Below are positions 9,015-17,976 of a stretch of DNA of 64,000 nucleotides, piece after piece. The stretch is from Actinomyces sp. ph3. GTDB lineage: Bacteria > Actinomycetota > Actinomycetes > Actinomycetales > Actinomycetaceae. The notes under the pieces were generated by a model. It was not told where the DNA came from, did not search any database, and saw only the letters and a program-made list of their open reading frames with translations. Location of the stretch: positions 121,807 to 185,806 of the forward strand of contig NZ_CAGY01000008.1 of the NCBI RefSeq assembly GCF_000308055.1, given 5' to 3'. Numbering within the stretch: the stretch's first letter is position 1; each line of letters starts with the position of its first letter. The translations under genes and the position numbers were made by a program.

Positions 9015-9614
9015 TCACTTCATAATTTGCGCGACAAGCTCTTGCAGATCCGGAATGACGGTCTGGTCAAACCAGGGGTTCTTCTTCATCCAGATTTGGT
9101 TACGGGGCGATGGGTGCACGAGCGGGAAGAACTCCGGTAGGTAGTCGTGGTAGTCCTTGACGACCTGCGTGAGCGAGGCCGAGGACTTGAGCTGCAGATA
9201 GCGCTTTGTCGCGTAGGAACCGACCAGAATAGTGAGCTTCAGATCGGGCATGAGCTCGAGCAGGCGCGGGTGCCACTTGTCCGCGAAGTCTTTGCGCGGG
9301 GGCAGGTCACCGCTCTTTCCGGTGCCCGGGAAGTAGAAGTCCATGGGGACAATGGCCAGTTTCCCCGAGTTATAGAAGGTCTCACGGTCGATCCCCATCC
9401 ATTCGCGAAGGCGATCACCGCTGCGGTCGTTCCAGACGATGCCGCTTTCTTCGGCAACGCGGCCGGGAGCTTGGCCGACGATCATGATCCGGCATTCGGG
9501 TCCAGCGAAGAAGAGCGGATCGATGCCCCGCTTTGTAAATGAGGCGTTTTCCGGGTCCTTCCGGATTTCCTCTGCGATTGCTTTGAACCTCGGATCAGTA
9601 ATCTCAGGAGTCAT
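9015..9614 (-). CDS. uracil-DNA glycosylase superfamily protein
   Basis: A protein of 199 residues of the UDG superfamily (COG1573-like), which removes uracil or related damaged bases from DNA. Motif 1 is IMIVGQAPGRVAEESG, and the C-terminal loop that enters DNA is LVHPSPRN. LTILVGSYATKRYL forms the central strand and helix. No iron-sulphur cysteine set is visible, so it differs from family 4 enzymes. The ATG at 9614 has TAGAGT at -12 to -7 and no clear Shine-Dalgarno, suggesting a leaderless mRNA. The neighbouring tag gene, also a base-excision glycosylase, gives a short repair cluster. Confidence 0.83.
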   Translation of the reverse strand: MTPEITDPRFKAIAEEIRKDPENASFTKRGIDPLFFAGPECRIMIVGQAPGRVAEESGIVWNDRSGDRLREWMGIDRETFYNSGKLAIVPMDFYFPGTGKSGDLPPRKDFADKWHPRLLELMPDLKLTILVGSYATKRYLQLKSSASLTQVVKDYHDYLPEFFPLVHPSPRNQIWMKKNPWFDQTVIPDLQELVAQIMK

Positions 9615-9673
9615 ATTTTCACTCTAGACCCGTTTCTATTCGCCTGCAGCGGCCACTACGAAGCTTAGACGCC

Positions 9674-10348
9674 TTAAATTGACGGCCGCTTCCACGTTCC
9701 CAAGATGTCAGTGTTGACAATCCCGATCGCACTCATCAAAGCCAGTGCGGTGACCGGCCCGACGAAAACGAAGCCTCGACGTTTGAGCTGGGCTGAGAGA
9801 GCGCGGGATTCTTCCGTTTGTGCGGGCACTTCCTGTGCACACCTCGGCTGAGGCTGCCTACTGGGTTGGTAGAGCCAGACGAACTCACCCAAGTGGCGTG
9901 GGTAGGATTGCCGAGGCCGAAGCAGGTGCGTAAGCGGTGCATCCCCCATCCGCCCGGCACGGTGTGCGTCAGCTTCGGCAGCCAGAGCACCGCGAAGCGC
10001 GATGACTGCCTGCGCATTGGTAATGGCCGCGTCGATCTTCCGCCTATTTCGCACGATCCCCGCGTCGCGCATTAAACGCTCGCGGTCTTTGTCGGTGAAG
10101 GCGGCGACGGCCTCGGGAATGAAGGAAGCGAAGGCGTTGCGAAAGGCCTCGCGTTTCTTAAGGACCGTCGACCACGAGAGGCCAGATTGGAAGCTCTCAA
10201 GGACAAGGCGCTCGAAGACACCCTGCTCGGAGGTAACCGGTTTCCCCCACTCAGTGTCGTAGTAGTCGCGTAAGAGCGGGTCAGTCGCAGCCCAGGTCGG
10301 GCGGACAAGGCCGTCCTCGCAGGCGACGAGGCCTTCGGGAATAGTCAC
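9674..10348 (-). CDS. tag: DNA-3-methyladenine glycosylase I family protein
   Basis: A protein of 224 residues (GTG 10348, preceded by GAGG; another GTG lies two codons upstream). Tag removes 3-methyladenine from alkylated DNA. The family core is clear: DYYDTEWGKPV, LVLESFQSGLSWSTVLKKR with the conserved Glu and base-pocket residues, DAGIVRNRRKI, and FVGPVTALALMSAIGIVN. Oddly, all four residues equivalent to the zinc-snap ligands of E. coli Tag (Cys4, His17, His175, Cys179) are replaced: the N-terminus reads PTW, His17 becomes Tyr, and the C-terminus reads VNTDILGTW. It is therefore a zinc-free variant or a diverged subfamily. Confidence 0.88.
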   Translation of the reverse strand: MTIPEGLVACEDGLVRPTWAATDPLLRDYYDTEWGKPVTSEQGVFERLVLESFQSGLSWSTVLKKREAFRNAFASFIPEAVAAFTDKDRERLMRDAGIVRNRRKIDAAITNAQAVIALRGALAAEADAHRAGRMGDAPLTHLLRPRQSYPRHLGEFVWLYQPSRQPQPRCAQEVPAQTEESRALSAQLKRRGFVFVGPVTALALMSAIGIVNTDILGTWKRPSI

Positions 10349-10372
10349 GGTCACCTCTTCAAGCAGCGCGGA

Positions 10373-12589
10373 TCATGCCCTCGGCTGGCGCTCGGCCCAC
10401 TCTTGCAGGCTCACGCGTGGCCCGGTGAAGAAGGGCGTATCCTCGCGCACGTACAAGCGAGCCTCAGTGTAGCGCTGGGCATGCATGACGCCTTCAAGGC
10501 GATCCAGCGAATCGGCCTCGAAAGCCAAAACCCACTCGTAGTCGGAGAAACCGAAGGCCGACAGGGTCGAGCCCTTGACATCGGGGTACTGCGAGAAGCC
10601 GTTCCGCCCGTGCTCGGCCATGATCCGCGAGCGCTCTTCAGGAGCCTTCAAGTACCAGTCGTAGGAGCGCACGAAGGGGTAGACCATCGCCCAGTCACGC
10701 GGCGCAACCCCACCAAAGCACGCAGGAATGTGGCGCTTGTTGAACTCGGCGGGGGTGTGTAGGCCCATGCAGGACCACACGGGTTCCAAGAACTTCCCCA
10801 GCGCACTGGCGCGCAGGCGATGGTAGGCGTCTTGCAAGACCTCGGGGTCGTCATCAAGCCACCAGACCATCAGGTCCGCCTCGGCGCGGAAGCCGGACAC
10901 GTCATAGAAACCGCGGATTTCTGCGCCTGCGCTCTTCACGTAGTCCAGGGATTCAGCAACAATATGGGCGCGCTCGCTATCATCTGCCGGCAAGAACTCA
11001 CCCAATGCAAACACGGAATACAGCGCGTAGTGCTGCTTGCCGTTGACCTCATCCAAGTCAATATCGGTCCGATCGCGCGGGTCAGGAACGTAGGAGTGCG
11101 CGGCGTGGTGGTGCGGAGCATGCTCGGCAACGTGTTCGGGCGCAGCCTCAGAGTGGCCGGTGTTTTCGGTGTTTTCAGCGGGCTGTGCCGCACGACGGTT
11201 CAAGAACGCCATTGATTCCTCCTGTTGTATGGCGGATTGACCGGCGACTCGATCAGGGCCGTCGGAAGAAAGTGAGGCATGCGGGCTCATGTGCTGAGTG
11301 CCCGCTTCTGCAGAGTGCTGGGAATGCGCAGGCCGAGCCGGCGCTAGGCAGCAATCCTGGGGGCAGACCGTATGGAAAGGTCCCGTGCCCGTAACGGTCA
11401 TACGGAAGGGGTTTTCTCCCCTCGCTTGAGCTGCGCGTTCTTCCAGCACATCCACCAGCGATGAGACAAACGCGGGATCCGTCGAGATTGTTTCGGCACG
11501 CTTATACGCAATTCCAAGTTCCGCAGCGGTTTCCTTCGCCTCGGTGTCCAGGTCGTAGACAACCTCCATGTGGTCGCAGATAAAGCCGATCGGCACGACG
11601 ACTACGCCGCTTGGCTTTCCGCTTTCCGAGGCCTCGTTTCCTTCCGGCGTTCCCTGGCTTTTCGGGTCAACCAGTTCGCGGAGGAAATCGTTGATGTCGG
11701 GCTCCAGCCAGCGCGCCTGCGGCGAGCCTGAACGCGAACAAAATACTAGGTCGTACCCCAAATCCTCGCGCCCCAAAACACGGCGCACTTCCGGCATAAT
11801 CGCTTGAATCAGTGCATGGTGCTGGGCCACGTAACTGATTTCGGAAGCGGGGGTGCCCAGGGATGACGCTTCCTCGCCTTCAAACTCAGCGTCCCCGGCC
11901 TCGGCAGCGGGGGAAGAAGAAACGGCTGAAGGGAAGGGGAAGGGAGAGGACCCTTCTTCCATGCTCACGGGGATGGAGTGGGTAACGAAAATCAGTCGGA
12001 TCCCGTTTGGATCCGCCCCACCCTCGACAAGGGCCGACCACGCGCGACGGATCGAGGCAATTTCAGCACTGGCCATGCCGGGCGTCGAATAGTAGGGGCG
12101 CACTTTATCGACAATGATGTCGGCGTTCGGGTTGTCCGCACTGTCCTCTGCGCCCAGGACGATACTCCCCCACTTTTCGCTGAGGGACTGCGCGGCCTCG
12201 GCAAGGTCTTCACGGTACTGACGGCATCCCGAATACGAGGCGTACGCGGAGGTTGGCAGCACAAGGATGCGTCGCGCGCCGGCTTGGGCGAGCTCGTCCA
12301 AGCCCTCGGCGACGAAGGGATGCCAATTACGGTTTCCCCAGCCGACGGGGATGTCGTATCCACGACGCGAGAGCTCAGCGGATAGGTCAGCGATCAGGCG
12401 CTGATTACAGGCATTAATGGGTGAAACTCCGCCGAAGCGCTCATAGTGCTTTGAGACTTGGAGTAGGCGTTCGTCGGGGATTCCACGGCCTCGCGTTGCG
12501 TTGCGCATGAAGGGGAGGACATCATCCATGCCGTTGGGGCCACCGTAGGACAGCAGCATGATTGCGTCGTAGGGTTCCAATCCCGGCAC
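10373..12589 (-). CDS. hemH-hemQ: ferrochelatase-HemQ fusion (coproporphyrin pathway of heme synthesis)
   Basis: One reading frame of 738 residues joins two late heme enzymes. Residues 1 to ~420 are a coproporphyrin ferrochelatase (CpfC/HemH): HYERFGGVSPIN, catalytic FVTHSIPVS (His204), VVPIGFICDHMEVVYDLD, plus Cys122 and CPQDCC (409-414), the pattern of actinobacterial [2Fe-2S] ferrochelatases. Residues ~211-250 are a Ser/Ala/Glu-rich insertion right after the catalytic loop. Residues ~510-738 are HemQ/coproheme decarboxylase: VNGKQHYALYSVF, the catalytic Tyr in MVYPFVRSYDWYL and the axial His in MAEHGRNG. A His/Glu/Ala-rich linker lies between. Start GTG 12589 has AAGGAGG upstream. An internal AGGAGG and in-frame ATG at 11212 could also give free HemQ of 279 residues. 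Confidence 0.93.
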   Translation of the reverse strand: MPGLEPYDAIMLLSYGGPNGMDDVLPFMRNATRGRGIPDERLLQVSKHYERFGGVSPINACNQRLIADLSAELSRRGYDIPVGWGNRNWHPFVAEGLDELAQAGARRILVLPTSAYASYSGCRQYREDLAEAAQSLSEKWGSIVLGAEDSADNPNADIIVDKVRPYYSTPGMASAEIASIRRAWSALVEGGADPNGIRLIFVTHSIPVSMEEGSSPFPFPSAVSSSPAAEAGDAEFEGEEASSLGTPASEISYVAQHHALIQAIMPEVRRVLGREDLGYDLVFCSRSGSPQARWLEPDINDFLRELVDPKSQGTPEGNEASESGKPSGVVVVPIGFICDHMEVVYDLDTEAKETAAELGIAYKRAETISTDPAFVSSLVDVLEERAAQARGENPFRMTVTGTGPFHTVCPQDCCLAPARPAHSQHSAEAGTQHMSPHASLSSDGPDRVAGQSAIQQEESMAFLNRRAAQPAENTENTGHSEAAPEHVAEHAPHHHAAHSYVPDPRDRTDIDLDEVNGKQHYALYSVFALGEFLPADDSERAHIVAESLDYVKSAGAEIRGFYDVSGFRAEADLMVWWLDDDPEVLQDAYHRLRASALGKFLEPVWSCMGLHTPAEFNKRHIPACFGGVAPRDWAMVYPFVRSYDWYLKAPEERSRIMAEHGRNGFSQYPDVKGSTLSAFGFSDYEWVLAFEADSLDRLEGVMHAQRYTEARLYVREDTPFFTGPRVSLQEWAERQPRA
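11210..11223 (-). promoter_or_regulatory. internal ribosome binding site and start for HemQ
   Basis: Within the fused frame a perfect AGGAGG (minus strand, plus 11218-11223) lies five bases before an in-frame ATG (11212-11210; Met460 of the fusion). This is as strong a start signal as any in the window and lies just where the HemQ linker begins. It may be a relic of separate genes or may still drive a second product. Confidence 0.7.
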
Positions 12590-12744
12590 TTCGAGGCCTC
12601 CTTCACGGGTAACGTGGCAAGTTTAGGACCGCACGCCCGCCCCTCGCAGCGACAAAGTGTCAGAAAAACGCGGGATTGCACCGTTTTTACAGTCGTACTG
12701 GCCAATCCGGGCACTGTAGAATATTCATGTTCTAAGGAGGATTC

Positions 12745-13887
12745 ATGGACAAACGCGATCGCTACCGCGGCGCACTCATTGGCGAGGCCGCAGGAGACGC
12801 ATTGGGCTACACCGTCGAGTTCCTCCGCGAACCACAAATTTTTCAGCGCTTTGGCCCTACAGGCATTACCGATTACGTCCTTGATGAGCAGGGCGTCGCA
12901 CGTTTTTCTGATGACACGCAGATGACTCTCTACACCGCGGAAGGTTTGCTTTTTACGCATACCCGCTGGGCAACGCGCGGGATTATAGGGAGAATCCGCG
13001 ACTTTATGTCCTTCATGTATCAGGATTGGTACAGGACACAAACCGAGGAATTCAACGGACGCACTAGCTGTGCTTGGATCAGTGGATTCCCCGAGCTTTT
13101 TGCGCGACGAGCGCCCGGGACGACATGTATGACGGCATGCGCCGCGGGAGCTAACGGAACTCTCGAGTCTCCGATCAACGATTCAAAGGGCTGTGGCGGA
13201 ATCATGCGCGTTGCGCCGGTCGGCCTCTTTTACTCAACGAGTTTCTCGAACATGACTCGCCACATGACCTACGCCGATATCCAGCTACAGGGCGCGGAAA
13301 TTGCGGCCCTCACTCACGGGCACGAGCTAGGTTGGCTTCCCGCCGGAGCCTTCGCGCAGATTGTGTCGATGATCGTCCACGAAGATTCTCCCCTTTCCGA
13401 GGCCGTCGCTGCCGCGAGCGCAACCCTTCCCGAAGCATTCCCCGAGGCGCGAATGGTCGGGGTTTTGCAGGAGATTATGGAGCGCGCGGTTTTACTGGCT
13501 TCTTCTGGACTCAGTGACTTGGACGCGATCCACGAGCTCGGCGAGGGCTGGGTTGCAGAAGAAACCCTGGCGATCGGCCTGCTGTGCGCACTGCGCTATC
13601 AAGGTGACTTTGCGGGGGCGATTGCCGCGGCCTCGAATCACAACGGTGACAGCGATTCTACGGCCGCGGTCGCGGGGACAATCATTGGTGCACAGATTGG
13701 TTATGAGGTAATTCCGCATCGCTTCGTCGATCCGCTTGAATTACGCGAGGCCATTGTTGAGATTGCCGATGACCTATCGACTGGGTGCGGCCACCTCAGC
13801 GAGTATAGGCCCGTCGATCCCGCGTGGGAACACAAGTACATCTACACCGACTACGTTCAGTGGAGGCGTGAACAGGGCGTTCAGTAG
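12745..13887 (+). CDS. ADP-ribosylglycohydrolase family protein
   Basis: A protein of 380 residues of the ARH/DraG family, cytosolic enzymes that cleave ADP-ribose from proteins or small molecules using two Mg ions. The metal ligands are visible: N-terminal GALIGEAAGDALGYTVE, FSDDTQMT (first acidic pair and Thr), GCGGIMRVAPVG, and C-terminal NGDSDSTAAVAGTIIGA carrying the D-x-DS/T-A motif. AAGGAGG lies four bases before ATG 12745. The gene is divergent from the heme fusion and stands alone, so its target is not indicated. A zinc macrodomain protein 5 kb further on is a second ADP-ribose hydrolase candidate. Confidence 0.92.
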   Translation: MDKRDRYRGALIGEAAGDALGYTVEFLREPQIFQRFGPTGITDYVLDEQGVARFSDDTQMTLYTAEGLLFTHTRWATRGIIGRIRDFMSFMYQDWYRTQTEEFNGRTSCAWISGFPELFARRAPGTTCMTACAAGANGTLESPINDSKGCGGIMRVAPVGLFYSTSFSNMTRHMTYADIQLQGAEIAALTHGHELGWLPAGAFAQIVSMIVHEDSPLSEAVAAASATLPEAFPEARMVGVLQEIMERAVLLASSGLSDLDAIHELGEGWVAEETLAIGLLCALRYQGDFAGAIAAASNHNGDSDSTAAVAGTIIGAQIGYEVIPHRFVDPLELREAIVEIADDLSTGCGHLSEYRPVDPAWEHKYIYTDYVQWRREQGVQ

Positions 13888-13961
13888 CAAGGAACGGCGC
13901 CACCACACCGGGTTAGAAGCACAACCGGTCACAGCGTTTACAAACTTGCGGAGGAAAGTCC

Positions 13962-14279
13962 TCACACCTCAACAGCGGTGCCCGTGGCGATTGCTGCGAG
14001 CATTCCGTTGTCAGCTCCGGCGGTGAAGTAGTCGACGTGCACGCCGACGACCGCGTTTGCTCCCATTGCCTGCGCGCGCTGGCACATCTCGTTGATAGCA
14101 GTTTGTGAGGCCTCGAAGAGTTCCTCTTCATAACTCGAGGACCGCCCTCCAAAGAGGTTCGACAAGCCTGCACCAATGTCTTTAAAGAGGTTCACACCCG
14201 CGAACGTCTCTCCGGAAACAATTCCGTAGTAGCGCTTGATAGGTGCGCCCTCAAGGGTTGGGGTCGTAACAGCAATCAT
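13962..14279 (-). CDS. YbjQ/UPF0145 family protein
   Basis: A small protein of 105 residues matching YbjQ (once called heavy-metal-binding domain). The typical frame is complete: an N-terminal [24 protein letters not shown], the central [22 protein letters not shown], and the C-terminal [16 protein letters not shown]. Such proteins form pentamers; their role is unsettled. The CTT/GGGAGT context ahead of ATG 14279 gives a moderate ribosome site. It is convergent with the ADP-ribosylglycohydrolase gene and divergent from the esterase gene. Confidence 0.88.
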   Translation of the reverse strand: MIAVTTPTLEGAPIKRYYGIVSGETFAGVNLFKDIGAGLSNLFGGRSSSYEEELFEASQTAINEMCQRAQAMGANAVVGVHVDYFTAGADNGMLAAIATGTAVEV

Positions 14280-14410
14280 GGCAACTCCCTTGTCCAGTTG
14301 TTATGCCAATCCTATCTGCCGCTAGCGAAGGCGCATTCGCACTGCCACACCCGCGGACTTAAAATCGACCATATGAGGTCAACACGCACGAACTACACGA
14401 AACTTTACCG

Positions 14411-15457
14411 ATGAGTACTCCGACCTCACCCACCCCCGAAACTTCAGCGACCCCGACGCGCCAGCCCCGGCCCCGTAACCGAAAGGGGACGATCGCGCTG
14501 GCCGTGGGCACCCTGGTGGTGGCAAGCGGCCTGGTCAGTGCAGCAGGATACGAGGCCTATCACGCCTCCGCCCCCTCCCCCGCAGCTACCCACCAAGAAA
14601 ACACGGACGGGACAACGGTAATCATTCCCGTGGCCTCGGAGAACCCGATCCCCCTGCACGGGCGGATCGACACAGTGGATTATCAGCAGGAATATCAGGG
14701 AGTCACCTATAAGAAGCAGGCCCTAGTCTATGTTCCGGCAACATACGTACAGGGAATTCCTGCCAATATCGCATACTTGACTCACGGGTGGATGAGCAGC
14801 GCGGAGGAGATGGCAGACGAGGTCTCGCCGGCCATTGATGACCTTGAGCGCAGCGGCGCAGTCTCTCCAACAATCGTTGTTTTTGCGACGTATTACCCTG
14901 ATCGCTCTTTCGTGAATGATGATTTTGAAACGGATTATCAGCTGAACCGTTTCTTTGCGACCAGCGAGATTAATACTTTGATCGACACGATCGAGTCACG
15001 CTACTCAACCTACGCTGGCGGCGACACCACGGATGAATCCTTAAAAGCTAGTCGCGCGCACCGCGCTTTTGGCGGTTTTTCCATGGGCGGGATTACGACC
15101 TGGGATGTTTTCGCCCTGAACCCCGACTATTTCTACGGTTACATGCCAATGGCCGGAGAGTCATGGATCGGCCGCGATCATGACGCGCCCCTGCCCCAGA
15201 TTGCTGACGAGGTGACTCTTGGCGCGCGCAGCCGCGACATGGGACCGCAGGATTTCCGCATTATCGCCAGCGTCGGTTCAGATGATCCGGCTTTGGACGA
15301 CATGAATCCGCAGCTCGGAGAGTTTTACCGCAAGTATCCAACCCTGATGACGCCCCAGAGCTTGCAGGTGTGGATCGACGAGGGCGGGACGCACTCTCTA
15401 GCCTCGGTTTCACGCCAGCTCAGCCACGCACTGCCCCTGCTTTTCACCGGAAGATAG
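14411..15457 (+). CDS. membrane-anchored esterase-like alpha/beta hydrolase
   Basis: A protein of 348 residues. After a cytosolic Pro/Thr-rich N-terminus, a single hydrophobic segment (TIALAVGTLVVASGLVSAAG, about 28-47) works as a signal anchor, followed by a Pro/Thr-rich stretch. The rest resembles the esterase D / feruloyl-esterase (XynZ) family: strand LVYVPATYVQG, oxyanion region YLTHGWMSS, nucleophile elbow GGFSMGG (Ser) and a late His in GGTHSLASVS. It likely hydrolyses an ester outside the membrane, possibly on plant or host polysaccharide; the substrate is unknown. The ATG lacks a good Shine-Dalgarno. Confidence 0.8.
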   Translation: MSTPTSPTPETSATPTRQPRPRNRKGTIALAVGTLVVASGLVSAAGYEAYHASAPSPAATHQENTDGTTVIIPVASENPIPLHGRIDTVDYQQEYQGVTYKKQALVYVPATYVQGIPANIAYLTHGWMSSAEEMADEVSPAIDDLERSGAVSPTIVVFATYYPDRSFVNDDFETDYQLNRFFATSEINTLIDTIESRYSTYAGGDTTDESLKASRAHRAFGGFSMGGITTWDVFALNPDYFYGYMPMAGESWIGRDHDAPLPQIADEVTLGARSRDMGPQDFRIIASVGSDDPALDDMNPQLGEFYRKYPTLMTPQSLQVWIDEGGTHSLASVSRQLSHALPLLFTGR

Positions 15458-15794
15458 GGCCTTTCCTCGTATCCCCTTTATTGCTGACTACGTTCTGCTT
15501 TTCCCGGGCCAGTAGACATTTCCCTTCGGCTTTTATTGCTGCCGAGGTCGTTCCACCCGCGGGAGGCACCCCCGAGCAGCCCGTTGATTTGCAGGCCGCA
15601 AGCGCCACATCGACACCACTAGGCACGATTGACACCACTTGGAAGCATCGCATACCCCAAAAACCGCTCGTCCAAAGCTCCAACTGGTGTCAATGCCTCC
15701 AAACAGTGCCAATGAGTCTGGGGAATAGCGCAGTTCAAGGAAGAAAGCGTCTGCTCAAGCCCACTAGGCCCCAGCATCTGCCACCGGGCAGGTC
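15458..15794. other. gene-free gap with an imperfect long inverted repeat
   Basis: 337 bp between the convergent esterase and glycosyltransferase genes. No plausible gene is seen. It holds the inverted repeat 15628-15694 described separately, and a third related motif CGACACCACTAGG at 15611-15623. Confidence 0.6.
15628..15694. repeat. imperfect inverted repeat with 15-bp arms
   Basis: ATTGACACCACTTGG (15628-15642) and CCAACTGGTGTCAAT (15680-15694) are inverted copies matching in 14 of 15 positions, 37 bp apart. The arms begin with the -35-like TTGACA. The spacer is too long for a simple terminator; this may be operator DNA or a mobile-element remnant. Confidence 0.5.
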
Positions 15795-16958
15795 CTACAA
15801 GTAGGGAATCTCCTCAACCTCACTGACAATCCGCTCGGTTCCGCCCAATTCCAACAGTTCGTCGCGCAGGCTCGCAAGCCCACCGCTCAGGGGAGCTTCA
15901 TTGACGAGGCGTAGCGCGGCCTCGGCAATAAGAGCGGGCTTGGGTGCGCGCACACTCAGGCCACAGCGCGTGCGCTCGACGGCCTCGGCGTTGAATTGGC
16001 GCTCGAAAACGCGCCCGGGTACGACGACTTGAGGGACTTCGTAAGCCAGCGCGTCCATCATCGAGTTTTGCCCTCCGTGATGGACCATGACTCGGGCGCG
16101 CGGCAGGAGTTCGGCGAAGTTGAGGCGAGGCGCGCAGTGCACCTCGCGGCCAGCTGCACTGTAGGCAGCTTCGGGCACACCCGCGACATACACATCGCAA
16201 TCAAGCGCGCTCGAGAGCTGCCGGCCCGCTCGCACGGCAACTCCCGCGGGGACACTGCCCGAGCCGAGGTAGACCACCGCACAATCACGATCGGTGCTGC
16301 GAGCATCCAGCTTCGGTACGTCGCCAAGAAAACCGCAGTAGGTCGCCCGCTCCCCCGCCTCCGGTTCCAGCGAGGGACAGCTCGGGATGAATCGACGTTT
16401 CATCCCCTCGAGGATTGTCAGGGACGAGGCCGGGGCGGGCATGTCCATCTCGCGCAGTAGGCGTCGGATTCCCGCTGATTTTCGCGGGTTTGAGGCGTAG
16501 GCGACGGTCGTTGGCTGCGAACCGCTGCCCACGCAGAGAATCCCTTCGACGCGTGCGGCGATCACCGAGGCCAGGTTGAATTCCGAGTAGACGACGTCGG
16601 GGCGCCAGCTGCGCATGAATTCACGGAGCTTCTCAACTACCACGCAGCTGTAGCGATAATCCAGAGCCCCCGTTAGCCACAGCACTTCTTCGAAACTATG
16701 AACAGGCTTGCGTCCCATCAGTCCCAGGCGCGAGGCCAGCGGAAAGGTGTGACGAGCGATGGCTTCGGGAAGACCAAGGGGTGAAGGAACGGGAATTTCA
16801 AATGCCTGGGCGACCGGATCGACGCAGTTTCCATCGTCTCCCCATGCGAGCGTGACCTCGTGTCCGCGGCTGCGGAATGCGCGGGCGATCTGCTGCGCGC
16901 GCGACCATGGGCCGCCCACCCGCGAGCGGGCCAGCATAGGGACGACAAGGATTTTCAC
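15795..16958 (-). CDS. GT1-family glycosyltransferase (UDP-glycosyltransferase/MGT-like)
   Basis: A protein of 387 residues with two Rossmann domains typical of GT-B glycosyltransferases. The N-terminal acceptor domain begins ILVVPMLARSRVGGPWSRAQQ with a helix for long-chain acceptors; the C-terminal donor domain carries the signature MVHHGGQNSMMDALAYEVPQVVVPG, where the His-Gly-Gly contacts the nucleotide sugar phosphates. Members glycosylate lipids, macrolides or other small molecules; the acceptor is unknown. The GTG start at 16958 has no Shine-Dalgarno and TACCCT at -12 to -7, so the mRNA may be leaderless. Confidence 0.85.
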   Translation of the reverse strand: MKILVVPMLARSRVGGPWSRAQQIARAFRSRGHEVTLAWGDDGNCVDPVAQAFEIPVPSPLGLPEAIARHTFPLASRLGLMGRKPVHSFEEVLWLTGALDYRYSCVVVEKLREFMRSWRPDVVYSEFNLASVIAARVEGILCVGSGSQPTTVAYASNPRKSAGIRRLLREMDMPAPASSLTILEGMKRRFIPSCPSLEPEAGERATYCGFLGDVPKLDARSTDRDCAVVYLGSGSVPAGVAVRAGRQLSSALDCDVYVAGVPEAAYSAAGREVHCAPRLNFAELLPRARVMVHHGGQNSMMDALAYEVPQVVVPGRVFERQFNAEAVERTRCGLSVRAPKPALIAEAALRLVNEAPLSGGLASLRDELLELGGTERIVSEVEEIPYL

Positions 16959-17094
16959 GGTTTAAGGGTACGCTCTGGGCGGAAGACTTCCGATCACTCC
17001 CACGAAGCCTCTCAATTAGACAATGCACCAATTGGCCGGATCCATTCTCTTAGAGATCAGATCCGGCCAATTATCGATGGCTCATTCCGCGATC

Positions 17095-17976
17095 TTATTG
17101 AACTGCGGTAAGCGCTGTTTTAATCTCTGCAGTCAGCTCTTTTTGTTGAGTTGCCGTCAGATGATGCGAAGTTCGAATCAGTACTGTACCAACGACTTCA
17201 TGCGAACCAGAATCCAACAATCCGATGCCATCAAACGCGGACAGATACTCATTTCGCGCATTCGCATCTTCAGTATTTGCAAACACTTCAATACAGCCAC
17301 CACCATCCGTACCTTTTTCGATTGAGTTTTTCCCCGAGTACTGACCATACTGATCCTCGACCTTGCTGTAGCTAAAGAAAATATTGGCGGTATAACCACG
17401 AGGTTTATTGAGATGATGATTAGGATCATTCTCTTCAGTCACTGGCGCAAGATCCGAGACACCGACAACTTGACCTAGTCGCGATATGACGAAGTCTTGA
17501 GTTGGTGCAGTAACTTGTTTCAGTTGGCGAACGCTCTTCTCAAATCCCTCTTTTGCTTCCTGAAGTTTTTGAATATCCTGAGCGAAGTCAAGTGGCTGAC
17601 GAAGTTCTTCTGTCTTCTTGTCGATTTCGCTTGCCATATACGGCAAATCATTAGGAATTTGGCGCAACTCTTGTTTCGAGTTCGCAATCAAAACCGTAAG
17701 ACTATCTTTCGTCGCAATATCAAAGGGCGTTTCTCCTGTATCCAATGCCTGCTGGCCTGCTTCAATCTTCTCCTGCAGTTCAGCATTCTTCTGTTGGACA
17801 ACAGAAGCAGCATCCTGGAACTCACGCATTGCTCGATTATGAGGCGCAACAATAAACAGGTAGCAAGAAAACACGATTACAACGAGGACAGCAATCGCAA
17901 TATAAACCAGCCGCCGCGTCAGAGGCTTCGCTGTTTCTTTGTTTGTTGCTTCTTCAGAATCACTCTGAGGGACCAT
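17095..17976 (-). CDS. hypothetical single-pass membrane protein with coiled coil
   Basis: A protein of 293 residues, start ATG 17976 with AAGGAAG before it (an in-frame TTG lies ten codons upstream). One transmembrane helix (LVYIAIAVLVVIVFSCYLFIV) follows ~20 charged residues. The outside part starts with a helical, probably coiled-coil region of Gln/Glu/Lys-rich heptads over about 120 residues, then a globular domain with repeated Gly, DGGGCIEVFANTEDANARNEYL and a late HHLTATQQKEL. No known family was recognised. The base composition is clearly more AT-rich than its neighbours, which points to acquisition from elsewhere. A role at the envelope is only inference from topology. Confidence 0.72.
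   Translation of the reverse strand: MVPQSDSEEATNKETAKPLTRRLVYIAIAVLVVIVFSCYLFIVAPHNRAMREFQDAASVVQQKNAELQEKIEAGQQALDTGETPFDIATKDSLTVLIANSKQELRQIPNDLPYMASEIDKKTEELRQPLDFAQDIQKLQEAKEGFEKSVRQLKQVTAPTQDFVISRLGQVVGVSDLAPVTEENDPNHHLNKPRGYTANIFFSYSKVEDQYGQYSGKNSIEKGTDGGGCIEVFANTEDANARNEYLSAFDGIGLLDSGSHEVVGTVLIRTSHHLTATQQKELTAEIKTALTAVQ

Noticed and set aside
15370..15804. Plus-strand frame of 144 residues across the esterase end and following gap
   Set aside because: It starts inside the esterase gene in another frame and has no recognisable domain.
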